Counted from the first letter of the stretch, positions 32,767 through 42,664 are shown. The stretch is 64,000 nucleotides of DNA from DATBSK01 sp964532485 (GCA_964532485.1 CAZHKE010000011.1:18941-82940); one strand, 5' to 3'. Made by a program: numbers and translations. Notes: generated by a model from the letters alone, not told the origin.

Positions 32767-32783
32767 TGCCAGCAATCCTGGCA
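32767..32783. promoter_or_regulatory. Inverted repeat abutting the phosphofructokinase start
   Basis: TGCCAG (32767-32772) and CTGGCA (32778-32783) are perfect six-base arms with a five-base spacer, directly next to ATG 32764-32766 and ten bases before the opposite -10 box. It could be an operator for the divergent pair, or a hairpin at the pfk start codon. Confidence 0.5.
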
Positions 32784-32793
32784 GGCCGATCGC

Positions 32794-32799
32794 TACCCT
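32794..32799 (+). promoter_or_regulatory. -10 box for leaderless gene at 32807
   Basis: TACCCT, seven bases before GTG 32807-32809, with no Shine-Dalgarno between. Confidence 0.55.
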
Positions 32800-32806
32800 C
32801 GTCGCC

Positions 32807-33262
32807 GTGCGCACGAGCACCCAGCGGATCACGGCGGCCGCCGAGGCGACGCTCGCACCCGGTGAGCGCGTGACGACGACGGGTACCGGCTGGGCCGCTG
32901 CACGGCGCGACAAGGTCCCGCTGCTGTTCCAGGCGCGACGCCAGTACTGGTTCGCGCTCACCGATCGGCGGCTGCTCGTCTTCGAGCGCCGCCGCCGTGG
33001 GCCGACCGCCGACGACCTCGTGCTCGGGAAGCGCTTCGACTTCTTCACCCTCGAGGCCGTCAAGCGCGCCCGTCCGCTGCTCCAGGTGCGCATCAAGGGC
33101 GCGAACGGGCGCCGCCAGGTGCTGGAGTTCCGGCCTGGCCAGCGAAGCATCGGCACCGAGCTCGTCGACCGTGTGCAGGGCCAGCCGGCACGGGCTCACG
33201 CACGCGCCGCGGGGGACGCGGCCGCCGACGCGACGACGGCGGCGTTCTGGGGTGAGCGCTAG
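32807..33262 (+). CDS. Hypothetical protein, PH-like fold suspected
   Basis: A 151-residue soluble basic protein. The segment LLFQARRQYWFALTDRRLLVFER followed by repeated short strands recalls small bacterial pleckstrin-homology-like domains that read YxxLTDRRLL, but this is only a pattern impression. No catalytic motif, signal peptide or membrane helix is seen, and the last 25 residues are Ala/Asp-rich. GTG 32807 follows a leaderless TACCCT box. The stop overlaps alternative upstream starts of glpK, so the two may be co-transcribed. Confidence 0.75.
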   Translation: MRTSTQRITAAAEATLAPGERVTTTGTGWAAARRDKVPLLFQARRQYWFALTDRRLLVFERRRRGPTADDLVLGKRFDFFTLEAVKRARPLLQVRIKGANGRRQVLEFRPGQRSIGTELVDRVQGQPARAHARAAGDAAADATTAAFWGER

Positions 33263-33272
33263 GCCGTCGGTG

Positions 33273-34772
<1,500 letters not shown>

Positions 34773-34792
34773 TCCGACTCGTCGCCCGCCAC

Positions 34793-34818
34793 GCACGGAG
34801 GTTCACACCCTGCGGGCG
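34793..34818. terminator. Weak hairpin between convergent glpK and acyltransferase genes
   Basis: CGCCCGC (34793-34799) pairs with GCGGGCG (34812-34818) around a 12-base loop, in the 88-base gap between the two convergent genes. No U-tract follows. Confidence 0.3.
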
Positions 34819-34860
34819 CGAGCGTCGCATGCCGGGACGAGGTGGTGGGGGCGCGCCTCG

Positions 34861-35568
34861 TCAGGCCGCGGTCGCAGCGGTGAGCGTCGGGACCTGTGCC
34901 ACCTCGACCGGGACGTCTTCGGCCTTCTTGGTCGCATAGGTGTTCCGGTACTCGTAGCGTCCGCACAGCTGCACGATCTCGAACATCACCTCGTCGGTCA
35001 GCTGGCGCAGCGCGAGCCGCTCGTCGGCGCTCGCGCGGTGCTCGGCTGCGATCGGGCTTCCGAAGCACACGTGCACGGTGCGGAAGAGGCGCGGCACCTT
35101 CTTCTCGGTGGGCTGGCACTCGTCGGTGCCGACGAGCCCGACCGGCACGACCGGGGCGCCGGTGCGCATCGCGAGCCGCGCCACGCCCGTGTGCCCGCGG
35201 TGTGTGTAGCCGTCGCGGCTGCGTGTGCCCTCCGGATAGATGCCGAAGACGCCGCCGCGCTGGAGCACCTCGGTCGCGGCGCCCAGCGCGCTCTCGCTCG
35301 CGGTGCCGCCATCGCGACGGATCGGGATCTGCCCGACGGAGCGGAAGAACCAGGCGGTCTTGACGTCGTCGAAGTACTCGGCCTTGGCAACGTAGGTGAC
35401 CCGTCGCCGGATCACGAGCGGCAGGAAGATCGAGTCCAGGAACGACCGGTGGTTCGCCGCCAGGATCACCGGGCCCCGCGTCGGCAGGTGCTCTCGACCC
35501 TCGACCTTCACGCGGTAGACGACCCGCAAGATCGGCGTGAGCACGACCTTCATCAGCCAGTACGCCAT
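34861..35568 (-). CDS. 1-acyl-sn-glycerol-3-phosphate acyltransferase (PlsC family)
   Basis: A 235-residue membrane-associated acyltransferase of phospholipid synthesis. The HX4D motif is in AANHRSFLDSIFLPL near residue 40, and the glycerol-phosphate site EGT lies in GIYPEGTRSRDGY near residue 110. Conserved APVVPVGLVGTDECQP follows. The N-terminus (MAYWLMKVVLTPILRVVYRV) is a likely membrane anchor. ATG 35566-35568 lies ten bases after a TAGTCT box. The C-terminal 40 residues extend beyond the usual domain and lack a recognised motif. Confidence 0.92.
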   Translation of the reverse strand: MAYWLMKVVLTPILRVVYRVKVEGREHLPTRGPVILAANHRSFLDSIFLPLVIRRRVTYVAKAEYFDDVKTAWFFRSVGQIPIRRDGGTASESALGAATEVLQRGGVFGIYPEGTRSRDGYTHRGHTGVARLAMRTGAPVVPVGLVGTDECQPTEKKVPRLFRTVHVCFGSPIAAEHRASADERLALRQLTDEVMFEIVQLCGRYEYRNTYATKKAEDVPVEVAQVPTLTAATAA

Positions 35569-35578
35569 CTGCGCGCTC

Positions 35579-35584
35579 AGACTA
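35579..35584 (-). promoter_or_regulatory. -10 box, near-leaderless acyltransferase transcript
   Basis: Minus-strand TAGTCT ends ten bases before ATG 35566-35568, so the mRNA would carry only a few untranslated bases. Confidence 0.45.
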
Positions 35585-35627
35585 GAGCCAGATCGGCGAC
35601 GGGACGAGGGCCTCGGCCGGAGATGCG

Positions 35628-36809
35628 CTAGCCGAGCTTGGTCAGCGCGCGCCGGATGTTGCGCACCGCCTGGGTGATCCGCTGCTCGTTCTCGACCAGC
35701 GCGAAGCGCACGAACCCCTCGCCGCCAGGCCCGAACCCCACGCCCGGAGACACCGCGACCTTTGCATCGCGCACGAGCAGCTTCGCGAACTCGATGCTGC
35801 CGAGCTCCTCGTAGGGCTCCGGGATCGGCGCCCAGGCGAACATCGTGCCTCGGGGTCGCTCGATCCCCCATCCCGCGCGTGCGAGCCCGTCCACCAACAC
35901 GTTGCGGCGGCCGCGGTAGATCGCGTTCACCTCGCGAGGGAAGTCGGGAGCCTCGTTCATCGCGACGGTCGCCGCGATCTGGACGGGTTGGAACGTCCCG
36001 TAGTCGAGATAGCTCTTCAGCTTCGCGAGGGCGGCGACGACCTCGGCATTGCCGAGCACGAAGCCCATCCGCCAACCGGCCATCGAGAACGACTTCGTGA
36101 GCGTGTACAGCTCGACCGCGACGTCCGTCGCGCCCGGCACCTGGAGGATCGACGGCGGGTCGTAGCCGTCGAACCCGAGGTCGGAGTACGCGAAGTCGTG
36201 GACGAGCAAGATCTCGTGCTCCCGCGCGAAGTCGACCATGCGCTGCATGAACGCGAGATCGACGCACGCGGTCGTCGGGTTGTGGGGGAAGGACAGCACG
36301 ATCACCCGAGGCCGCGGCCAGGACTCCTCCCACGCCTCCAGAAGGTTCTCGAAGAAGTCGTGCTCCCCACCGAGGCGCACGTGACGAATCTCGGCACCCG
36401 CGAAGAGCGGACCCCAGATGTGGATCGGGTAGGAGGGGCTCGGCACCATCGCCGCGTCACCAGGGCCGAGCAGCACCCACATCAGGTGCGAGAACCCCTC
36501 TTTCGCGCCGATCGTGGAGCAGGCCTGGGTCTCGGGGTCGAGCTCCACGCCGAACTTGCGGCGATAGAGGTCGGTCACGGCGAGCCGGAGCTTGGGGATC
36601 CCGCGGCTCATCGAGTAGCGGTGGTTCCGCGGGTTCTGGATCGCCTCGCACACCTTCTCGAGCGCGACCGGCGGGGGCGTCAGGTCGGGGTTGCCGAAGC
36701 CGAGGTCGATCACGTCCTCCCCCGCGCGCCGGGCCTCGATCTTCAGTGAGTCGATGGTGGCGAAGACGTACGGTGGCAACGCGTTGATGCGCCGGAACTC
36801 GAGCGGCAT
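35628..36809 (-). CDS. Class I/II aminotransferase, AlaC-like
   Basis: A 393-residue fold-type-I PLP aminotransferase, closest by eye to the AlaC/LL-DAP-aminotransferase-like group that transaminates alanine or related amino acids. Motifs are DLGFGNPDLTPPP near residue 35, HRYSMSRGIPKLR, and FPHNPTTACVDLAF. VHDFAYSDLGFDGY contributes the cofactor Asp/Tyr, and TLTKSFSMAGWRMGF the Schiff-base Lys. Substrate-binding Arg lies in EGFVRFALVENEQR. ATG 36807-36809 follows TACCGT by six bases, a leaderless arrangement. Substrate is not certain. Confidence 0.92.
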   Translation of the reverse strand: MPLEFRRINALPPYVFATIDSLKIEARRAGEDVIDLGFGNPDLTPPPVALEKVCEAIQNPRNHRYSMSRGIPKLRLAVTDLYRRKFGVELDPETQACSTIGAKEGFSHLMWVLLGPGDAAMVPSPSYPIHIWGPLFAGAEIRHVRLGGEHDFFENLLEAWEESWPRPRVIVLSFPHNPTTACVDLAFMQRMVDFAREHEILLVHDFAYSDLGFDGYDPPSILQVPGATDVAVELYTLTKSFSMAGWRMGFVLGNAEVVAALAKLKSYLDYGTFQPVQIAATVAMNEAPDFPREVNAIYRGRRNVLVDGLARAGWGIERPRGTMFAWAPIPEPYEELGSIEFAKLLVRDAKVAVSPGVGFGPGGEGFVRFALVENEQRITQAVRNIRRALTKLG

Positions 36810-36815
36810 GACCTC

Positions 36816-36821
36816 ACGGTA
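36816..36821 (-). promoter_or_regulatory. -10 box for leaderless aminotransferase transcript
   Basis: Minus-strand TACCGT, six bases before ATG 36807-36809. Confidence 0.55.
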
Positions 36822-36862
36822 CCGCGACCTCCTCGCGCACCGGCATCCATTGCCCGTCCCGG

Positions 36863-36868
36863 TACCCT
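36863..36868 (+). promoter_or_regulatory. -10 box for leaderless HAD gene
   Basis: TACCCT, nine bases before ATG 36878-36880, divergent from the aminotransferase box. Confidence 0.5.
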
Positions 36869-36877
36869 CGATCGGTC

Positions 36878-37591
36878 ATGGACGAGCTGACCGACGTCGA
36901 CGCCGTACTGATCGACGTCGGCGGAGTCCTCGTGCTGCCCGCCGATGAGCGCGTGCACGGCGCGCTCGAGCGACTCGACGTCGAGACCGATTCGCTCGAC
37001 CTCCATCGCGCGCACTACGAGGGCATCGGAGCGCTCGGTGGTGGACCCGTCGGTCATCATGCCGACGGGCTCACGATCTGGCACGCGTACAACCGTGCCT
37101 ACGCACGCGTCTGCGGGATCGACGACGACAGGCTCGACGAGGCGACGACGGTGCTGCTCGAAGAGTTCGGCCGGGGCGACATCTGGCGCCAGGTCATCCC
37201 CGGCGCCCGCGCCGCGCTCGCGGGTCTCGCGGCGCGTGGCCTGCACCTCGCGATCGTCTCGAACGCCGACGGCACGGTCGAGGCAGACCTCCGTGCGTAC
37301 GAGATCTGCCAGGTCGGCCCCGGCTCGGGCGTGACGGTCGGGGCGATCCTCGACTCGACCGTGGCCGGCGTCGCCAAGCCGGACCCCGAGATCTTTCGGC
37401 GCGCACTCGACGCGCTCGGCGTCTCGCCCGAGCGGGCGATCCACGTCGGCGATACGCCGGCTGCGGACGTCGCGGGAGCGAGGGCCGCCGGCGTCCGCCC
37501 CGTGCTCATCGACCCGTACGACCTCCACGCCGACGTCGACTGCCTGCGCGCACCGTCCCTCGCGGCCGTGCTCGCGATGCTCCCCGCCTAA
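36878..37591 (+). CDS. HAD-superfamily hydrolase
   Basis: A 237-residue haloacid-dehalogenase-type protein. Motif I reads AVLIDVGGVLVLP, so the nucleophile Asp is present but the second Asp of DxD is Gly, unlike most HAD phosphatases. Motif II is AIVSNADGTVE, motif III the Lys in GVAKPDPEIFRRAL and motif IV IHVGDTPAADVAGARAAG. The missing acid suggests a non-phosphatase or altered role; substrate unknown. The gene is divergent from the aminotransferase and is followed after 44 bases by an enoyl-CoA hydratase. Confidence 0.88.
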   Translation: MDELTDVDAVLIDVGGVLVLPADERVHGALERLDVETDSLDLHRAHYEGIGALGGGPVGHHADGLTIWHAYNRAYARVCGIDDDRLDEATTVLLEEFGRGDIWRQVIPGARAALAGLAARGLHLAIVSNADGTVEADLRAYEICQVGPGSGVTVGAILDSTVAGVAKPDPEIFRRALDALGVSPERAIHVGDTPAADVAGARAAGVRPVLIDPYDLHADVDCLRAPSLAAVLAMLPA

Positions 37592-37594
37592 CAT
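37589..37594 (+). promoter_or_regulatory. Possible -10 box before enoyl-CoA hydratase
   Basis: TAACAT overlaps the HAD stop codon and lies about 40 bases before ATG 37636, which has its own GGAGGAGG ribosome site. Confidence 0.3.
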
Positions 37595-37635
37595 CACCGC
37601 TCCTCGATGACCGCACGACGACGGAGGAGGACCGA

Positions 37636-38454
37636 ATGAGCGAGTCCCTCGAGCGGCTCGACATCTCGAACGACGACTGCATCGTCGAACGCGACGGGCC
37701 GGTCGTGATCATCACCATGAACCGGCCCGAGAAGAAGAACTCGCTCAGCGCCACGATGCTCGTCGGATTGGCCGACGCGTACACCTACGTCGACGACACG
37801 GACGAGGTGCGCGCCGCGATCCTCACCGGCGCGGGCGGGACGTTCTCGTCGGGGATGGACCTCGTCTCGATGAACGCGCCGCGCAGCGAGTACGTGGAGC
37901 AGCGCATGAGCGAAGAGCCGAACCTCCACTGGAAGGGTCTGCTGCGCGACTACCGCTGCTCGAAGCCGATGATCGCTGCCGTCGAGGGCCACGCGGTCGC
38001 CGGCGGCACCGAGATGCTCCAGGGCACCGACATCCGCATTGCCGGCGAGGGCGCGATCTTCGGCGTGTGGGAGGGCAAGCGCGGCCTCTTCCCGCTCGGC
38101 GGCTCGGCCTGCCGGTTGCCCCGCCAGATCCCCTACACCATCGCCATGGACATCCTGCTGTCGTCGCGACCGGTGACCGCGATCGAGGCGAAGGAGATCG
38201 GGCTCGTCGGGCGTGTCGTGCCCGACGGTCAGGCCTTGTCCGCGGCGCGCGCGGTGGCCGCGCAGGTCGCCGCGTGTGGTCCGCTGTCGACACGAGCGAT
38301 CCTGCGCGCGTGGCGCGAGACCGAGCACATGTCCGATGCAGAGGCGATGCAGCACCAGGATCCGATCGGCTGGGAGGTCTTCGCCAGCGAGGACGCCAAG
38401 GAGGGCCCGAAGGCGTTCGCCGAGAAGCGCGAGCCGGTCTTCCGGGGTCGGTGA
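37636..38454 (+). CDS. Enoyl-CoA hydratase/isomerase (crotonase family)
   Basis: A 272-residue crotonase-fold enzyme. The N-terminal VVIITMNRPEKKNSLSATM is typical. The first oxyanion segment is LTGAGGTFSSGMDLVSM. The second, AAVEGHAVAGGTEMLQGTDI, carries Glu at a site often used in catalysis, while WEGKRGLFPLGGSACRLPR shows Gly/Leu where the other catalytic Glu is common. It may therefore be an isomerase or hydratase with atypical chemistry. GGAGGAGG lies seven bases before ATG 37636. It converges on the F420-type oxidoreductase gene, with only four bases between. Confidence 0.92.
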   Translation: MSESLERLDISNDDCIVERDGPVVIITMNRPEKKNSLSATMLVGLADAYTYVDDTDEVRAAILTGAGGTFSSGMDLVSMNAPRSEYVEQRMSEEPNLHWKGLLRDYRCSKPMIAAVEGHAVAGGTEMLQGTDIRIAGEGAIFGVWEGKRGLFPLGGSACRLPRQIPYTIAMDILLSSRPVTAIEAKEIGLVGRVVPDGQALSAARAVAAQVAACGPLSTRAILRAWRETEHMSDAEAMQHQDPIGWEVFASEDAKEGPKAFAEKREPVFRGR

Positions 38455-38458
38455 CGAC

Positions 38459-39265
38459 CTAGCCGAGCAGGGGTCGCACTCGCTCCCCGAGCCGCTGGGC
38501 GTTCTCGGGGTCCTGCGAGTCGACCGGCCCGACGATCGCCCACGCCGCGCCGGCCTTCGCGAACGCGTCGAGCTGGCGCGCCGCACCCTCGGGACCGCCG
38601 ACGATCGTGCCAGGCGGCGCCCCGAGGCGCGCCGCCTTCTGGGCTGCGAGGTCCTCGCTGTCGTCGAGGACCAGCAGACCGCCCCAGGTGCACTCGAACT
38701 CGGGGCGCTCCGACCGACGGCTCGTATCAGCGGCCTCGGTCCCGAACGCAGCCGCATCACCGCCCCATCCGTTCCATCCGTCCGCGTCGCGTGCCGCGAC
38801 GGCGCGAATCGCGGGATGGTGTCCGCCGACCCAGACCCGCGCGCCGCGATCTCTCGAGGCCTGCACCGCGGCCTCCAGCGCGCCGATCCGCTCCGCAACC
38901 GTCCGGAACCCGAGGCCGAACGACTCGTTCTCCTCACGGCTCTGCGAGTCGCCGGAGCCGATCGCGGCCACGACCCGGCCCGGCGCGATTCGGGCGATGG
39001 TCCGGACGCTCGCCGCGAGCGTCGCTGCCGGGCGCAGCCAGGCGCGGAACACGAGGGCGCCCACGGCGATCCGAGACGTCACGGCACCGACGGCGCCGAG
39101 CAGCGAGACGCCCTCGATCGCGGGGCGGCGCGTCTCCCCGCCATCGCGGAACAGGTGGTCGTACACGAAGACACCGTCGAGCCCGGCTTCCTCCGCGGCG
39201 CGAGCGACCGAGAGCGGGATCGCCGGATCCTCGACGAACGACGGCAGGGTGAGGCCGAGCTTCAC
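38459..39265 (-). CDS. LLM-class (F420-type) oxidoreductase
   Basis: A 268-residue luciferase-like monooxygenase-fold protein of the F420-dependent group. It opens KLGLTLPSFVEDPAIPL with GLDGVFVYDHLF and VGALVFRAWLRPA. GRVVAAIGSGDSQSREENESFG and VWVGGHHPAIRAVAARDADGWN mark the cofactor pocket, and the end is VGPVDSQDPENAQRLGE. Such proteins usually transfer hydride with F420, which would imply the organism makes it. The start overlaps the ROK kinase stop by four bases. The substrate is unknown. Confidence 0.9.
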   Translation of the reverse strand: MKLGLTLPSFVEDPAIPLSVARAAEEAGLDGVFVYDHLFRDGGETRRPAIEGVSLLGAVGAVTSRIAVGALVFRAWLRPAATLAASVRTIARIAPGRVVAAIGSGDSQSREENESFGLGFRTVAERIGALEAAVQASRDRGARVWVGGHHPAIRAVAARDADGWNGWGGDAAAFGTEAADTSRRSERPEFECTWGGLLVLDDSEDLAAQKAARLGAPPGTIVGGPEGAARQLDAFAKAGAAWAIVGPVDSQDPENAQRLGERVRPLLG

Positions 39266-40221
39266 CGGCGCCCGATGAGCTCGCGTGCGAGCGCCGCCGC
39301 GCCCACCATCCCGGCGGCATCACCGAGCTCGCCTGCGACGATCGGCACCTCGGGTCGCTGCGCCGAGCCCTCGAGGTGACCGGCGAACGACTCGCGAAGC
39401 GGCTCGAGCAGCGCGTCGCCGAGCTCGACGAGGCCACCCGACACGACCACGATCTCGGGGTCGAGGATGTTGCTCAGGCCGGCGAGCCCGAGGGCGACGA
39501 GTCGCGCGTACTCCTCGAGGATGGCGACGCCGTCGGCTTCACCGGCCTGGGCGCTGTCGCCGACGAGCACGCCGCTGACGGCGCTCGCGTCGCCCCCGGC
39601 GCGCGCCAGCACGCGCGGCGCCGTGCCTGCCGCGGCGCGTGAACGACCGAGCTGCCCGAGCGCCGTGCCCGAGGCCATCGCCTCCCAATGGCCGATCTCG
39701 CCGCATGCACACGTGGGACCGGCCGGGTCGAGCTGCCAGTGACCGATCTCGGCGGCGAAGCCGTGCGCGCCGCGAAGCAGGCGACCGCCGGCGATGATCC
39801 CTCCACCGATCCCCGTGCCGAGGGTGACGAGGAGTCCGTTCGGGTGCCCGCGCAGCGCGCCGTGGCACGCCTCGCCCCAGGCCGCGACGTTTGCGTCGTT
39901 GTCGACGACCACCGGCAGCTGCACGACGTCCTCCACGAGAGACCGGAGTGGCACGTGCACGAACATCGGGAGGTTCGGCGCGTAGTGCACGACGCCGTCG
40001 GCATCGATCATCCCGGCCGCGCCGATCCCCACGGCCGCCGGCTCCGCGGCCGACACCTCGTCGAACGCGTGGGCGACCGTCTCGGCGAGGTCGTCGAGCG
40101 CCTTCGGCGCGGGCACGCGGCACTCGTCCACGACGCGTCCGGCCGCATCGACGACCCCGACGCGAAGGTTCGTCCCGCCGAGGTCGATCCCGACCGTCGG
40201 CGCCGGATCCGGCTCGCTCAC
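39262..40221 (-). CDS. ROK-family glucokinase
   Basis: A 319-residue sugar kinase, most likely glucokinase. The phosphate-binding start is VGIDLGGTNLRVGVVD. Sugar and catalytic segments are VVVDNDANVAAWGE (catalytic Asp) and VTLGTGIGGGIIAGG. The zinc motif reads CACGEIGHWEAMASG, where the usual third Cys is His. IVVVSGGLVELGD closes the fold. ATG 40219-40221 overlaps the preceding small gene by four bases, and it overlaps the F420-type oxidoreductase downstream. Confidence 0.93.
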   Translation of the reverse strand: MSEPDPAPTVGIDLGGTNLRVGVVDAAGRVVDECRVPAPKALDDLAETVAHAFDEVSAAEPAAVGIGAAGMIDADGVVHYAPNLPMFVHVPLRSLVEDVVQLPVVVDNDANVAAWGEACHGALRGHPNGLLVTLGTGIGGGIIAGGRLLRGAHGFAAEIGHWQLDPAGPTCACGEIGHWEAMASGTALGQLGRSRAAAGTAPRVLARAGGDASAVSGVLVGDSAQAGEADGVAILEEYARLVALGLAGLSNILDPEIVVVSGGLVELGDALLEPLRESFAGHLEGSAQRPEVPIVAGELGDAAGMVGAAALARELIGRR

Positions 40222-40547
40222 TCGGCGAGATCGAGGGGCCGCACCGCGTCGTCCCGGTCCGCGGAGGCAGCCGTCGGCTCCGCCGGCGCGCGTGCGGTAC
40301 GCACCGTCTGCTGCTCCTGCACCGCGCGGTCAGCCGCGTCGACGACGACCTGCACCGCGAGCACGAGCTCCTGGGCGGCCTTCACCACGTGCTCTGCGAC
40401 GTCGGGACCCGCCTCCAGCAGCGCGCCGATGAGCGATTCCATCGCCGTCGGCGGCCCCAGCCCGGACCCTGATGCGCTCGCGTCGGACGTTGCCGACGTC
40501 GTGGCGTCGTCGGACGCGCGCGCGTCCTCACGCAAGGGCTCGCTCAT
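40218..40547 (-). CDS. Small acidic protein of unknown function
   Basis: A 109-residue protein. The first 30 residues are Ser/Asp/Ala-rich and look disordered. Residues about 33-80 form amphipathic helices (MESLIGALLEAGPDVAEHV, then ELVLAVQVVVDAAD), and the tail is charged. No membrane helix or catalytic motif is present. It resembles small actinobacterial proteins often placed before ROK glucokinases, but I cannot name the family. AAGGAG lies eight bases before ATG 40545-40547. It sits between the SRPBCC and glucokinase genes and overlaps the latter. Confidence 0.75.
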   Translation of the reverse strand: MSEPLREDARASDDATTSATSDASASGSGLGPPTAMESLIGALLEAGPDVAEHVVKAAQELVLAVQVVVDAADRAVQEQQTVRTARAPAEPTAASADRDDAVRPLDLAE

Positions 40548-40563
40548 GTCACCCGCTCCTTGC

Positions 40564-40998
40564 TCATCGCTCCGCCTCCTTCTTGAGCTCCCGCAGTGCG
40601 GTGCCCATGATCATGCTCGCCGCCCGGCGCTTGACCAGTCCGGGGAGCGGCGCCGAGACGTCGACGACGAGGTCGTACGTCACCCGCGTGCCGTCGCCGT
40701 CCGCCTCGAAGCCGTACCGACCGTCGAGCTGACGCAACCAGTCACCCTCGACGAAGTGCCAGGAGAACGCGCCCGGAGCTTCGGCGTAGTCGTACTCGAG
40801 CACGTAGCGGATGCTCTTGCCGAGCCCCGCCACGCGATATTCCACGCGATTCCCACGGCCCTCGGCGTCGCGCTCGAGGATCTCGACCTGCTTCACATCG
40901 CGGGCCCACTCGGGATAGCGCTCGTAGTCGGTGGCGATCTCGAAGAGCCGCGCCGGAGCGGCGGCGACGGCGATGCGCTCATGAGCCTCGTCGGCCAT
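40564..40998 (-). CDS. SRPBCC (START-like) family protein
   Basis: A 144-residue protein of the polyketide-cyclase/START fold, which binds a hydrophobic ligand in a deep cavity. Features are ERIAVAAAPARLFEIATDYE near the start, YPEWARDVKQVEILERD, FSWHFVEGDWLRQLDG and the long C-terminal helix after PLPGLVKRRAASMIMGTAL. It matches the cyclase/dehydrase group common in mycobacteria, whose ligands are mostly unknown. ATG 40996-40998 gives the family N-terminus. It is 16 bases upstream of the small acidic gene in one operon. Confidence 0.88.
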   Translation of the reverse strand: MADEAHERIAVAAAPARLFEIATDYERYPEWARDVKQVEILERDAEGRGNRVEYRVAGLGKSIRYVLEYDYAEAPGAFSWHFVEGDWLRQLDGRYGFEADGDGTRVTYDLVVDVSAPLPGLVKRRAASMIMGTALRELKKEAER

Positions 40999-41067
40999 CC
41001 GCCCATCGAACCAAGCCGCCGCGAGCAGCGCAACCCGCGACACGTGCCCGCGTGCGCCGAGCGTGCG

Positions 41068-41490
41068 TCACGCTCGACGCGGTCCGGACGTCGCGCGCGG
41101 CGGAAACGTGCCGTGGCGGGCCGCCCAGAGGCCGACGAACCCGAGCGGGAGCATCGGGACGAGCACGCCGAACGGGTTGGCAGCAGCGGTCGCGATGGTG
41201 ATCAGGACGCAGAGCCCGAGCGCCCCGAACAGATGGGCACGCACCGACCGGGGCGCACCACCGATCGTCCCGAACAGGTTCGCCACCACGACGTCGTCGC
41301 CCTGCGCGCTGCGCGCGATCGCGACGGCGAATGCCCACGCCCAGACCGCGAGCGAGACGAAGAACAGCACGAGCGTGACGGCGATCGCGACGCCGTCGAA
41401 CGCGTCGACGCCGAGCGCCGCCGGGACCGCCGGGACCAGGAAGACGACGTCACCGAGCCACGACGCGACGATGATCGCTCGGCCCGGCAC
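41068..41490 (-). CDS. Four-helix membrane protein, unknown function
   Basis: A 140-residue integral membrane protein I do not recognise. Four hydrophobic stretches are seen: about residues 8-28, 33-55, 87-105 and 108-124. A soluble loop with NLFGTIGGAPRSVRAH lies between helices two and three. The C-terminus is basic. GTG 41488-41490 follows TACGCT by six bases, so it is probably leaderless and monocistronic. It lies 28 bases after the glycosyltransferase gene, and the frame further upstream belongs to shadows of that gene. Confidence 0.75.
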   Translation of the reverse strand: MPGRAIIVASWLGDVVFLVPAVPAALGVDAFDGVAIAVTLVLFFVSLAVWAWAFAVAIARSAQGDDVVVANLFGTIGGAPRSVRAHLFGALGLCVLITIATAAANPFGVLVPMLPLGFVGLWAARHGTFPPRATSGPRRA

Positions 41491-41496
41491 CGGGTC

Positions 41497-41502
41497 AGCG
41501 TA
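41497..41502 (-). promoter_or_regulatory. -10 box for leaderless membrane protein gene
   Basis: Minus-strand TACGCT, six bases before GTG 41488-41490, in the short gap after the glycosyltransferase stop. Confidence 0.55.
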
Positions 41503-41518
41503 CGCGTGGCCGTCGCGC

Positions 41519-42655
41519 TCACCCGAACACCGACAGGTCCCCGGCTGCCAGCGGCGCGAGCCGCGCCGCGAGCGAGTCGTAGGAGAGCTCGGCGACGACT
41601 CGTGCTCGACCGGCGGCGCCCATTCGGTCGCGGAGCCCGGCATCCCCGAGCAGCCGCTCGAGCGCGGTACGAACGGACACGACGTCGCGCGGATCGACGA
41701 CGAGCCCCGTCGTGCCGTCGACGACAGCCTCGTGCGCACCACCGCTGCGTCCCGCGATCGACGGCACGCCACAAGCCGCGGCCTCCAGGAAGACGATGCC
41801 GTACCCCTCGGCCTCGAGCCCACCCCACCGCTCGCGGCACACCATCCCGAAGACGTCCGCCGCGCCGTAGAGAGCGGGGAGATCACGGTCGGCGACGCGA
41901 CCGAGCAGGTGGGCACGCGCCCCGAGTCGACGTGCTCGTCGCCGCAGACGCGCGTCGTCGCGGCCGGCGCCCGCGAGCACGACGTGCACACCGTCGAGCG
42001 CGGCGACGGCTTCGAGCAGCACGTCGAAGCCCTTGCGCGGGACCAGCCGGCTGACACCGAGGACCACCGGAGCATCGAGCGGGAGGCCGAAGCGGGCGCG
42101 GACGGCGCTCGCCTCATCGGCGATGAGGGGTCGGAACCGGTCCGGGTCGACGCCGGGCGGGATCCGAAGCGTCGGCACCTCGCGCCCGGCGACGCGGCGG
42201 ACCTCGGTCGCGGCGTAGTCACCGGCCGCGACGACGCCCGCGGCGCCCCGCAGCACGCGCCGGGCAAGCGTGCGCGAGCCTGGAAGGCGGCCGTAGACGC
42301 TGATCTCGGCCCCGTGCGCCACGACGACGTACGGGACGGCATCGAGGCCCGCGCCGACGATGCCCGGCCCGACGAGACCGAGCGGCAGCATCGGATCGAC
42401 GAACACGACACCGGCGCCGACCTCGCGCGCGACCGCGTCGACCCGGCGCCGCATCGCCCGCGTCGGGAGCAGAAAGCCCTGATGCGCGCGCACGACGCGG
42501 AACGACTGGCGCGCGTCCCACTCGGCGGCTCCGTCGTAGGAGGTCGTCAGCACGGTCGCGTCGTCGGGCGGCAGCCGGCGCCAGAGCTCGTACAGGTAGC
42601 TCTGGATCCCGCCGAGCTTGGGCGGGAAGTCGTTCGTCGCCAGCAACGAGCTCAT
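41519..42655 (-). CDS. GT4-family glycosyltransferase (PimB/MgtA-like)
   Basis: A 378-residue GT-B retaining glycosyltransferase. The acceptor-side N-terminus is LLATNDFPPKLGGIQSYLYE. The donor-side half has VLGVSRLVPRKGFDVLLEA, HLLGRVADRDLPALYGAADV and the EX7E motif in EGYGIVFLEAAACG. It most resembles actinobacterial mannosyltransferases such as PimB and MgtA that build phosphatidylinositol mannosides or lipoglycans, but donor and acceptor are not proved. It lies nine bases after the MFS gene on the same strand. Confidence 0.9.
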   Translation of the reverse strand: MSSLLATNDFPPKLGGIQSYLYELWRRLPPDDATVLTTSYDGAAEWDARQSFRVVRAHQGFLLPTRAMRRRVDAVAREVGAGVVFVDPMLPLGLVGPGIVGAGLDAVPYVVVAHGAEISVYGRLPGSRTLARRVLRGAAGVVAAGDYAATEVRRVAGREVPTLRIPPGVDPDRFRPLIADEASAVRARFGLPLDAPVVLGVSRLVPRKGFDVLLEAVAALDGVHVVLAGAGRDDARLRRRARRLGARAHLLGRVADRDLPALYGAADVFGMVCRERWGGLEAEGYGIVFLEAAACGVPSIAGRSGGAHEAVVDGTTGLVVDPRDVVSVRTALERLLGDAGLRDRMGAAGRARVVAELSYDSLAARLAPLAAGDLSVFG

Positions 42656-42664
42656 CGCACGAGC

